From the NCBI GenBank assembly GCA_001662425.1, contig BDDC01000363.1:1-64000 (forward strand): a DNA stretch of 64,000 nucleotides, in the 5' to 3' direction. A program made the translations under genes and the position numbers. Position 1 is the stretch's first letter. Each line of letters opens with the position of its first letter. Under the pieces are notes generated by a model. The model worked only from the letters and a program-made list of their open reading frames with translations, ran no database searches and was not told where the DNA came from. This DNA comes from Chlamydomonas sphaeroides (taxonomy: Eukaryota; Chlorophyta; Chlorophyceae; Chlamydomonadales; Chlamydomonadaceae). Positions 10,669-20,664 of this stretch are shown piece after piece.

Positions 10669-13600
10669 TCAAACGCCCAGCAGGGGCAGGAGCTGCGCCA
10701 GTGGCGTCAGCGGCAGCTTGCAGCACACCCACAGCCCCGCGCAAGAGCCCGCCGCCGCCGGCAACCGCGCCGCCGCCGCCGCGTCCACCACGCCACGGCC
10801 GTCACGCACCGCCGCCAGCAGCGCCGCCGCCGCCACGTCGCGGCCTCGGCCGCCGCCAGCCTCGCCCTCCGTCAGCACCGCGATGAGCGCCGCGCCGCCG
10901 CTCTTGCGCCGCCGCGTCTGCTGCCGCCGGCTCCGGCCGCCACCGCCGCCGCCGCTGGCGGCGGCCCGCTCGGGCTCCCGCCGCAGCGCCTCCGTCAGCG
11001 CGCTGCCGCAGTGCCGCACCAAGCCCCTCGCCAGGCGGCCGCACAGCCGGGCGCGCGACTCCGTGACGCCCGCGTCCTCCCGATACGCCTCCGCCGCCGC
11101 CAGCAGCAGCTCCGGCGCCTGCACGTCCTCTGCCAGCCACCGCCGCCAGCCTGCCAGGTCCTCGCCGCCGCCGCCTCCGCCGAGCCCCGCCTCCACCGCG
11201 GCCTCCTCCACCCGATCCACGTGGTCCAGGGCCGTGGCCAGCAGCGGCAGCAGGTCGTCCAGCACGTCCCCCGCCACAGCGCCCGCCTCGCGCCGCATGC
11301 AGCACGCGCAGGCCGACCGCCGCAGCCCCGGCACCGCCGGCAGGAAGCGGCGCAGCGCCGCCGCGCCGCCAGGCAGCCACGCCCACAGCGCCGCCAGCAG
11401 CATCCGCCGCAGCCGGGCCGCCGGGCCGCCGGCGGCGCCCTGCGGCGGCGCCGCCGCCGCCCATTCCAGGTGGTTTAAGAGCGCCTCCAGTGCGCCCCAC
11501 AGCGGCGCCAGCTGCGTCATGGCCGCCATGACGTCGGAGGGCGGCGGGGCGCGAGCGTGAGACACCATGGGCTCCACCAGCGCCGCCAGCAGCGACCCGG
11601 CCTCGTGTGGGTCGGCGTAGGCAAGCAGCCAGCCCAGGTGCGGCCATGCGGCCAGGTTGCAGGAGATTAGCGTGGCGACGTTGGCGACGGGGTTGGACCG
11701 CGGAGCGGCCAGCAGGCGTGCGAGGCAGGGCAGCAGGCCGGCGGCCAGCGCGCGCCCCACGTCGGGTGGCGGTGCGGCCGGCAGCGCGCCTGGGGCGTGG
11801 CGGGGGAGGAGAAGGGCAGGGTTGGGGGTCACAGGCCAGCGACCTCGCAGGGCGCCGTACCAAGGAGGACCGCTTGCTGCACAGCTGGCACGGCACGGGA
11901 GCGCCCAACCCGCAACCCTTAAGGCGAATGGACCAGTCAAGCCTGGCCTAGAGGCCGCACAGGGCGGCAGCGCGGTCCCTCTCACGTGGCAGCGGCGACG
12001 CGAGCTGGACGCACGACAGGCCCTCCTCAAGCAGCCGGGGACACCGCCAGCAGCGACTCGCAGCTCAGCGCCGCCACGCCCGCCCGCCACCAACCGGCTG
12101 GCCGCGGCACGTCCGTCCCGCTCTTGCCCTCGGCGCCGCCGTCGCGGCCGTGAGAGCCGCCGCCGCTGCTCCCGCCAGCGTGTGTGCCGCGGCGGCGGTC
12201 GGCGCGGCGGCTGCCGCCAGCCGACGCGCCGGCGCGCGGGCCGCTTGCCGGGCCGCGGCCCTCGGCCGCTGCCGCGGCCCTGGCGGCGGCCCTGGCGGCG
12301 GCCTTGGCGGCAGCGGCCTTGGCCTCCTCCCCTGCGACGAGCTCACCGAAGGCACCCATCACCAGGTCCATGACCTCGGTGGCCGCCTCCGCCGGTAGCG
12401 ACATCGAGCGCGCCAGGCCGCCCCGCGCCGGCGGGCAGCCAGCGGCGCCGCTGGCCGTGAGTGCGGCAGCGGAGCCGGAAGGGGTCGAGGCGGCGGAGCT
12501 GCGTGTGGCGCTGCCGTCCGCGGCGGATGGGGAGGTGCAGGACGGTGCGAGGCACTCGAGCACGCACAGCGCCTGGGCGCCGGCGAGGCACAGCGCGTAG
12601 GCGGAGCTTTGCGGCAGCCAGGACTCGTAGATGACGTTGACGCCCCAAGCGCTGAGGACACGCACCGCGCGCCGCGCCCGCGCCTCCGCCGCCACGGACC
12701 ACGGTCCCGCCGGAGCCGCCGGAGCCGCCAGAGCCGCCGGAGCTGCCGGAGCCGCGGCGTACGGCCGTGCTGCCGCCGCGGCCGCCGCGGGGCGCTGCTG
12801 CAGGTCATCGTCGCCGTCCTGGGGCAAGTGGCGCGAGCAAGGGCCAGCTGTGGTCCAGGTGGCCTGCAGCCAGCAGCTAGCCACGACGAAGGGCACCTAG
12901 GTGCTGGCCACCTGCCACCGCCATGGCGTGGGCGAGCAGATGGTTGTACGTGCAGGTTCGGATCTACGATCCCGGCAGCCAGTTTGTGGCACCACACATG
13001 TGGTGAAGTATGGTGCTGTCCCACCTGCAGCGCGGCGGCTGCCAGCAGGAACTGCAGCCCGGGGGCGCCCGTGACGGCGGCCGCCGCCTCGTGGGCGCAG
13101 GCCAGGCCCATCCTGCAGCTGACAGCGTTGCTGTCGGCCGCGATGTGCGCCGCCAGGCGCTGCAGCTCCCAGAAGCAGCCGCACAGCGCCGCCGCCGCCA
13201 GGGCCTCGGGGCCCGAGCCTGGCGCTGTCGCCGAGGGCGATGGCGGTGGCGACGGCGAGGCGCGCGCGGTTGGGGCCGAGGCGGAGGTGGACCCGCCGCA
13301 CCCGGCAGCGGGTGGCGGCGCGGTAGCGGCGCCGCAGCCGCCGGAGCTGACTCCCTGGCCGCCCTCACGTGTGCTGACGCAGCCCACGCTGGCGCCAGCA
13401 CCCACGCCGTGCTCCCCGCGCAGAGCGGCATGTTGTCGATGGCTGCATCTATGCCGGGGATGGTGGTGTCCAGCAGGGCCGTCGCGAGGGAGCTGTACGC
13501 TTGGCGCTCTTCGGCTGTTGGCGAGTCGTTTGCTGCGCACAGCAGGTTGGGTAGCAACTTGAACAGCGGCCCGCATTTCCGCGTCGTCCACAGTTCACGC

Positions 13601-13752
13601 GCAGACTGCCATGCATTCCGCAGCTGCTCGCAAGCAGTTGACAACTCATTTAAGGTTAGTCTGGTTTGCCCTGAAGCAGTGAGAGCTATGAGGAGCTTGG
13701 TCGCGGAGTGCGTCACCAGGCGCCAATCACATTGCGCTGCTATCGACGCCAT
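10669..13752 (-). CDS. Unrecognised Ala-rich protein
   Basis: I do not recognise this family. ATG at 13752 (MASIAAQCDWRLVTHSATK) starts a well-behaved helical segment through about 13430 (LFKLLPNLLCAANDSP, ATALLDTTIPGIDAAIDN). Later coding parts: about 13370-13025 (CGCFWELQRLAAHIAADSN), about 12863-12045 (VRVLSAWGVNVIYESWLP, then EAATEVMDLVMGAFGELVAG) and 11789-10669 (NPVANVATLISCNLAAWPHL, VMAAMTQLAPLWGALEALLN, ending LPLTPLAQLLPLLGV). The ordered parts look all-helical, separated by Ala/Pro/Gly linkers. Donors at 13025 and 12045 and acceptors near 12864 and 11789 keep frame. Between about 13430 and 13330 the coding frame changes inside a low-complexity stretch, so either a very short intron or a frameshift error lies there. 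No catalytic motif was seen. It is convergent with the F-box/LRR gene. Confidence 0.6.
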
Positions 13753-14646
13753 GATAATGTGCTCCAGAGGGTGCCAGAGCAATGCGCTGGGGGCTTGGAA
13801 GCGTTACAGGTGGAAACATGTCAGGTTGGCGGGAGCGCGACGCTCATAAGATTGGCCTTAGTAGAGTTGCAGTATGGAGCGTATGATTTGCTTGGTAACT
13901 GGTCGACATGAACATTCGACAGGTGAACAGCCGTTGACAGCTTTTAACCACGACACGACACGGTTTACATCCTGGTTAACCCCAGCCCTCTCCCCGCGAA
14001 CCCACCCCTCCGCCGCACACACATTGAGTACGACGCTGCCGGGGGCAAACTCGACGTGCGCATAGCGTACCAAGGCGCTCTGCCGACTTCCTATCCGGCT
14101 TGGACCGATTTATCTTCGGCTGTGTGTGACGGCAGGGCGCTGCTCTTCACAGCTGTGCCCTTGTAGCCGGCTTTCACTCAGCTCGCAACCTCACTGTGCT
14201 AGAGGCTGCGTGAGTGCACCGCTGGGTGTGGTAACGAAGCCAGGCTGGACCTGCCTGGTCGCAATACAGACCCCATCCCGGAAAGGCATGTTAAGGGGTG
14301 GCGTATTTTGGGGTATTAAGGAGTGGTCCAAGTTATCAATCTTCCTTTCCACCCCGAGTAGTGGGCCACCTGCCTACGAAATCCCTAACATGAGATGCTG
14401 TGGCACGAACGACAGCCGTTTGTCGGACCAGGCGTTACATACCGCATCTGACCTGCCAACGTCAACCTACGTCAACAACTCCCAACTTCTTTCTTCTTCT
14501 CTACCTACCTCCTTTCTCCACAACATAATTATGCCTACGCGCCACCCTGCTGTGCCGCAGCAGCCAACCCAACAACGTCAAAACCGTCTTCTCATCCACA
14601 ACACCTTCTACCTAGGCATTGTATCTCATGTTGCTAAGCCGCCACT
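13753..14646. other. Intergenic: promoter of the unknown gene and 3' UTR of the ABM-like gene
   Basis: About 890 bp of visibly lower GC. It contains a minus-strand TGTAA at 14435-14439 (208 nt past the ABM-like stop). No exon or RNA gene was recognised. Confidence 0.5.
14435..14439 (-). terminator. TGTAA polyadenylation signal of the ABM-like gene
   Basis: TTACA on plus, about 208 nt downstream (minus sense) of the stop at 14647-14649. Spacing fits a chlorophyte 3' UTR. Confidence 0.45.
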
Positions 14647-17628
14647 TCACATCTTCTCGGGCTGGTCGCCCATCTTGACCAGGGGCTCAGCAAACCACTG
14701 GATGTCGTTCTCGGCCAGGAACCTGGGGGGTGAACAAGCAGGATAGTGGGGAGGGGTTTAAGGGTGTAGGACAAGGGAGGAAGCGCAAGCGGATGCCGAC
14801 TTGCCGAGTGCTCAGCAGGAGCTGTACGTTACAGCAGAACAACAGCCATATACGACAGCGCCCATGCTCACTTGCGCAGCTTGCGCACGTGCTTGGTCTG
14901 GAAGTGGTCCATGTAGTCGTTGTAGCTCTCCCAGGTGCCGTACTGCGTACGGCAGTGGGCAGGGATTGCAGGGCCTCACTCATAGCATATCAACGACGCG
15001 TGCCAGGCATCATCGAACAACACCGACAATACCCCCCTCGCCTCCTACATGAGCAGCTAGGTGCTCATATGCCCAGGCAAGCGACTCACGGCGATGAAGT
15101 GGTGGTTCATGGTCGCGAACTTCCGCAGCCTGAGTGCAGGTGGTAGGCATGGGAGCAACAAGCAAGAGCCACGGTATGGTGACGCTTCCGGGGAGCGAGC
15201 GAGCGAGCACCAAAGGGATGGGACTCGCACCCTTGAACCACGCACGCACGGCCTGCGCCGGTGCGCCCGCTGCTGCTGCTGGCGTGGCCGCGCACCCGCC
15301 CCACCCCGGCCAGTGCTTACGAGTAGATGGTGTTGCCCTTCTCCTCCCACACGTCTTCAGCGGTGTCCATCCAGGCGTCCATGAAGTCCTCGTGCTAGTG
15401 GGGGCGGGGCGAGGCGGCGGCAAGGCGCCAGCGGGCACGCGTCGGGCCTGGGGGCAGGGTCGCAGGCGTCCACCCGCAGCCCCACACCCGCACGCAATTG
15501 TCCTCACCACCAAAACACACACGCACACCCCGATTCCCCTTCCTGCCTCCCTTTCCTCCCCCGCCCGCTCCCTCACCATGCTGGGCGGCACGTGGTATTG
15601 GATGACCACGTGAGCCATCATGTCCCGCGGGTCGTCGCCGCCCTTGCCCTTGCCCTTCTTCTCAACCTGGTCCTGGGGTACGAGTGGGGGGGGGCCAAGG
15701 CCGAAGGAGGGAGGCAGCGCTTGGGGGGGGGGGGGCATCCGAGGTAGCCGACCGCCGAGGCGCACACATTCCGCCTCGACTCGCCCTGCTGCCAGCGCGT
15801 GCAGCCGCCTGCTGCCCTCCTCCCGCGCTGCCCGCACTCACGCGCATGCGGGCGGCGTTGTCGGTGATGTTCTTCAGGGGGAACATGTGCCACTGCGGGG
15901 AGGGAGGGAGGGGCGGCAGGGACGGGGGACAGCAGGGGCTCAGGAGGCGAGGACGAGCCTCTGGCACTGCACGCAGGCCCGCTCAACCTCCTGCCGCAAC
16001 CCACATTCCCCTCTTGCGCACGCTACCCTCCCCCCCTTCGCCCCTCCGCCCCACCATGATGTCGTTGTCGTCCAGCCAGTCCAGCCACTTCTCGGTGTGG
16101 CCGGAGCTGATGGCAGGCGGAGGCGGCGGGAGGGAGCGGGCAGAACGTGGCGAGGGGGAAGGGGTCAGTGTCGGGCGCAAGGCCGGCGGGACGACGGAGC
16201 GGCGGAGGACAAGAGCTTCAAGCTTTGCACACCAACCTCGCGCCCACGAGGTCTCACAGCTACATCCTTCCCTCCCGCTCCCTTCCCCTTCTCTGCCCCT
16301 CCGCCCCCTTCCCCCTTACGTGAAGTGGTCCATGTAGTCCTCATAGGTCTCCCACTCGCCGTACTGGGGGAGGGGAGGGGAGGCGAGGAGGAAAGGGAGG
16401 GGAGGGAGGGGTGGACCAGTGGGCACGACGATGCTCGGCGTCCGGCCCCGCCGGCTGGTGACGGGAGCCTCCGGCCCCGCACTCTCCCGGCTCCCGCCAC
16501 GCAGCGACCTTGCTTCGGCCCTCCCTATTGCCCTCCCCCAAGGCAAACCCACCACCCAGAAGAAGGTGTTGTCACCCATGGTCTTCTTGAGGTCGTAGAT
16601 GAGGTTGCCCTTCTCGTCCTGCGTCTTGTCCTGCAGCTCCATCCTGCAGGGGGTGGGAGCGGGTGTGGAAGGGACGAGAGGCAGCAGGGAGAGGGAGCAG
16701 GGAGGGGCGCATCGTGAGCCAGGTGGCGAGGGAGCACGCAGGAAAGGTTCGCCCGGCGAAGATAGCATGCGCTTCCGGATATCCGGCCGCTGCCGCGGGC
16801 GCCGGTGCCCTACTGCACTGCGAATGGCCTGACCCCGCCGCCCTGCCGCCTTGCCGCACCACTTGCTGATGAAGGTCTCCTGCATGGAGGGAGTAACCTC
16901 GTACTGGAGGGGGGAGGGAGGGAGGGGATGGGCACGGGGAGAGGGGGGTCGCGAGTCGCGGTCGGCGCGGAGCAGCAAATAAGCAAGCCGCCCCTACCTT
17001 GATGGCGATGATGGCGTTGGCCTCCTCCTCGTCCTCCTTGTGGTGCTTGCCGCGGCTCAGCAGGCTCTGGCTCAGCCACTGCGGGGCAGGGCGCGGGGGC
17101 GGAGCGGGGCGGGGGCGGCAGCAGCGGGGAGGGTGGCACAAACGGGCAAGAGAGGCACTGGCGCGGCGTCAGCAGCCGGTGGGGCGGCGGGAGCGGCGGA
17201 CGCTGCGGCCGCGGAGCCCGAGGCGCGGCGCAGGCGGCGGGCGTGTCGACGGCGGCATGGGCGGTTGTGCAGACCCGTGGGTCCCGCATCACAACGACGC
17301 GCCCCAGCAGCGTGCGCCGCGACGCCAGCCATACCCCTGGGTCGCGGGCGTTCCCTGCTCGCATCGCGCATCGCAAAGAGCGGAACAGCCTGCGACGCCA
17401 GTCCGCGTCGCTGCCCCTCTCGCGTCACGCACAGCCCTCGCTGCCCCTCTCTCGCGCCGAGCACACACACGCACGGCGCCGCACCTTGAGCGCGCCGGTC
17501 TTGTCGGCGGCGACGCGGTCCTCCCAGCTGGCCACGCGGCCGGCGGCGGAGGCGGGGCAGCTCACCAGCGCGCACACGGCCAGCAATAGGCCGGCCGCCA
17601 GCGCCAGGCTGCGGCGCGGGTACGCCAT
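14647..17628 (-). CDS. Secreted protein with two ABM-like domains
   Basis: ATG at 17628 begins a signal peptide (MAYPRRSLALAAGLLLAVCA..CPASAAG), so the product should enter the secretory pathway. About twelve short exons follow. The spliced protein has two similar halves. Half 1: NAIIAIKYEVTPSMQETFIS, DEKGNLIYDLKKTMGDNTFF, YGEWETYEDYMDHFT, SGHTEKWLDWLDDNDIM. Half 2: AHVVIQYHVPPSMHEDFMDA, EEKGNTIYSLRKF, YGTWESYNDYMDHFQTKHVR, FLAENDIQWFAEPLVKM. Each half has the beta-alpha-beta order of the antibiotic-biosynthesis-monooxygenase (ABM, dimeric alpha/beta barrel) fold: a strand with a post-strand Pro, an amphipathic helix, EEKGNxxYxL, then W-E-[TS]-Y-x-D-Y-x-D-H-F followed by a second helix. The last join (CTGCGCAA|GTTCCTG) keeps frame, and the stop follows GDQPEKM. 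Two fused copies could make an intramolecular pseudodimer. ABM assignment is by pattern, not a search; substrate unknown. Confidence 0.65.
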
Positions 17629-19314
17629 AGTAGCTAAGGGGGCGCCCTTCGGCTGGCGAAGGAAAGTGCGCAGGACGGGTAACAGGGGTTGCTGTGTGCG
17701 CAGAGGGGTTGTCGCGGCTGGGTTGACGGCGCTCGGGGGCCCTGGCAGTGATACAAGGAAGGGCCCTTGTGGGTTGATTAAGTAGGGGGGTGGGGGCCCA
17801 TGCAGTTTGCCGACACGCGCCCTCATCCCGGTTTCGCGCGTGCTGCGTGGCCGTGGAGCACGCGGCCGCGTCGACGGGGCTCGTCGATTACGGCGCAACG
17901 AGCGCTATCGGCTGGGCAGAAGCGCAGGCGCAATGCGCGGGGCGCGGCAGCAGGGGTGCGGTGTTTCGGCCGCTCGCAAACCGAGTCACGGCATGGCACG
18001 TCAGCCTCACGCCAACCTTATCATAACCTTGCTGGCGCCGCGCTGCTGAGGTCCACGCCGCGCCGCGACCGTGCCGCCTCACGCCGCGCTGGTGCAGCAA
18101 AGCCGCTGCACGTGCGCTGGCGTTGCCGCAAGCGTGTCACGGCCCGGCTTGCAGCTCGCGGCGACAGCCGTCTGGCGGTGCGGACCAGCCAGCAAGGAGC
18201 TCTCTTTGCGAGCGGCACAAGAGCGCGGCACACGTGCGGTGCTCTCCCTTCTGTTGTACTCCGCATGGCCCCGGGCCCCGAGGCCGGGCCGGGTGCCCTT
18301 CTTGCGCCACCAGGCCCAGCCCAGCCCAGCCCAGGAGGCCTCCTGGCCCAGGCCCAGCCGTCGCCCCCGTCCGCAGAGCCCCCGTCCGCCCCTGCCCGCC
18401 GCGGCACGCGCGCAGCCCCATGCGGCCCACAACGTCGTGCAGCCTCTACACCGCGAGGCCCCCACGGGTTTCCAGGGCTCGCAGACGGCCGACCGCGGTG
18501 CAGCTCTCCCCAGGCGCTCTCCCCGAAGGTCCACTGCGCCCGCACGTAGCCGCAACACGCCGCAGCCGCGCAGCCTCTGTGCGCCCTCGAGGCCCAGCCG
18601 TGCGGTTCCTGGCGGGCTCCCCCGGCCGCACCACACCCGCCAGCGGCACGCCACCGTGGCGATACACCGCCAGCAGCCCTGGCCCCGCCACGCCACAGCC
18701 ATGCCGCCCCCAACGGCACGTCGCTTGGCCTGCGCGAGTGCTGCGACCCAGGCTCCGGGGCCGCGGCGCCGGCGCGGGAGGCACCGCGACCGACCATCGT
18801 GATCCCGAGCCCAGCCCTCAGTCAGCCCCCGCGCCCAGGTCCAGCCTGCTGCGGCACTGAGCTCGTCGGCGCTGCCTCGGCGGGTCGAGGCCAGGCAACG
18901 TCCCTGGCCCCGCTCGGGCGGGCGCCGCGCCGCGTTCGGCTGGCGTGCGATCCGACCCACATCGCGACGGGAGCTCCTGGCTCGCACCGCGATGACCGCG
19001 CCCGCTGGCCAGCGCACGTGCACAGCCCGTCTTCCTTGACGGCCCGACGGTTTCCCACGGAAAATGCCTAATGCGCCCCCGCCAGCCGCGAGTCCTGTCC
19101 CCAAGCCATCCCGGCGGCCAGCGCCGTCGCCGCTCAGCGGCCTGGCGGGTTCCCGCCTTGTGCCCACGATATCCGCAAGTCCATGCGCATCGCGTCCGCC
19201 GCCGCTGCGCAAGCTCTGCTGCGCCGGCTGGCGGCTCCCGCGCCACGCCACGCCGCCGCTGCCGCCCGCCGCCAGCGGCCGTCCGCCGCCAAGCCGCGCC
19301 ACGCCATGCCGCCA
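17629..19314. other. Long intergenic region, no recognisable gene
   Basis: About 1.7 kb of very GC-rich sequence between the start of the ABM-like gene and the stop of SPT4 (both minus). It should hold the ABM-like promoter and the SPT4 3' UTR. Long open frames exist on both strands (the longest is minus, 18079-19302, 407 codons), but all are Arg/Gly/Ala/Pro-rich, lack domains and overlap one another, as GC-rich non-coding DNA does. Confidence 0.45.
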
Positions 19315-20178
19315 TCACCCGTGGCGCACCTTGATGCCCTTGTTCTCCAGGATGTCCTGCAGGAGAGGAGTCGGAGGCATCACTTCATGCAGACGTGAAG
19401 CGGGCAGGCAAAGAGGCGGCGCCAGGGAGGCAGGACAGCGGTGTGAGCGGCGGTGGCCCAAGGCGGGGCTTCCTCGTCTGGCTTCCCAGCATCCCGCCGC
19501 CGTTGCGCGCTCCGCCTCAGCCTGCATCAGCGCACCTGCAGGTCGTCCGGCATCTCCTCGTTCACCGCCATGGCGTAGCATCCCGGCACGTACTTGCCTG
19601 CGGCGGGCAGGGCGGAGGAAGGCAGGGCGAGGAGGTTGGATGACGGCGGACGGGTGGACTGAAGCAGGGGAGCAGGTGGCTGTGTTGCGCGCTGGCCGAG
19701 GCGCAGCGCGGGGGTAGCCTCGCCTTGCGGCGGATAGGGCCGGCGGCCCTCGGCCCACGGCGCTCACCCAGGTGCAGCCACTTGCACGCCCAGCTCGTCT
19801 TGGGGTCCACCACGGAGATCATGCTGGAGGGAGGAAGGATAGCAATAGCCGGGTGTAAGAAGGCACCGGGGCGTCGTGGCGGGGGCCCTGAGCACCCGCC
19901 TCACCCGGAGAAGTTGGGCGTGGTGAAGTCCTCGAACGAAATGCTAGGGCCCATAATGTTCTTGCAGTTTTCACACCCCATGTCTTGAAACTGCGGGTAG
20001 GATATCCAGTCAAGCAGCAGCGAAGGCGAGGCAAGATGCAGGGATGTGCCCGCACCTGGTTCCTGGACTTGACTAGTCGGCAGACATAGCAGCATACTAG
20101 GGTCTTGTTGGTGAGCGCGAAGTCAGAAGGGTCGCGGTTCGGCTCGTTGTGTGCGGGTACCTCGGCGACGCGGTCCAT
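19315..20178 (-). CDS. SPT4: Transcription elongation factor SPT4
   Basis: Partner of SPT5 in the DSIF complex, which travels with RNA polymerase II and promotes elongation. ATG at 20178. The spliced protein is about 122 residues, near the usual 110-120. Segments in order: LVCCYVCRLVKSRNQ, FQDMGCENCKNIMGPS, SFEDFTTPNFSGMISVVDP, KTSWACKWLHLG, YVPGCYAMAVNEEMPDDLQ, DILENKGIKVRHG and stop. The CxxC...CxxC zinc finger (CYVC, CENC) is intact, and the family order GxISxxDPxxSWxxxW...GxYA..V....P is preserved. Five short exons; the first ends at a CAG|gtgcgg donor near 20055. The N-terminus is about 20 residues longer than in the yeast and human proteins. Confidence 0.92.
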
Positions 20179-20664
20179 GTTGCCGCAAGCACCCGCAGCG
20201 TCTGCGCTGGCAGTGTCCTCGACTCAACACACAGTGCCTCAATCGCGCGGCAGCGCTTGGGTTGCTAGCAAAGCAGATGGTCGTCTTGGCGCCGACGCAA
20301 CCAACGCCGCTGAAAGGGTAAACGATATTGGCAGGATGCTACAGCAGCGCGTGGAGAGTGTGAGGCTTGTGGCTGGCGCTGAGGATTGTGGGGTCCGGTC
20401 GAGGGTCCGCGCCGACTCATACACACACGCCGTACGACCATTGTTTGCGCCATCCCTAGTCGCCAATACGGCTTCCTCACATCCGATACCACGCGCCCTC
20501 CTCGTCATCGTCCATTCCGTGAGAGCTCAGCCCATCGCTAGTATGCTTAGCCGATTACCAGCACGCATCCCTCAAGCCGACCTCATCCTCGATACCCCTG
20601 CCGCTTCCTGAAACGCGCACTGCCTGCCCTTCCCTGCTGTCCCCAGCCCCAACAGCCGGGGGCT
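20179..20664. other. SPT4 promoter and YqeY-gene 3' UTR
   Basis: About 490 bp, less GC-rich than its surroundings. Both flanking genes are on the minus strand. No exon seen. Confidence 0.5.

Noticed and set aside
10004..11560. 518-codon plus-strand open frame
   Set aside because: Exact antisense of the coding exon of the minus-strand gene; composition (Ser/Arg/Pro-rich) is typical of a shadow.
18079..19302. 407-codon minus-strand open frame between the ABM-like and SPT4 genes
   Set aside because: Arg/Gly/Ala-rich, no domain, no conserved-looking block, overlapped by equally long frames on the other strand, and adjoining the SPT4 3' end. GC-rich DNA has few stop codons, so length alone is not evidence.
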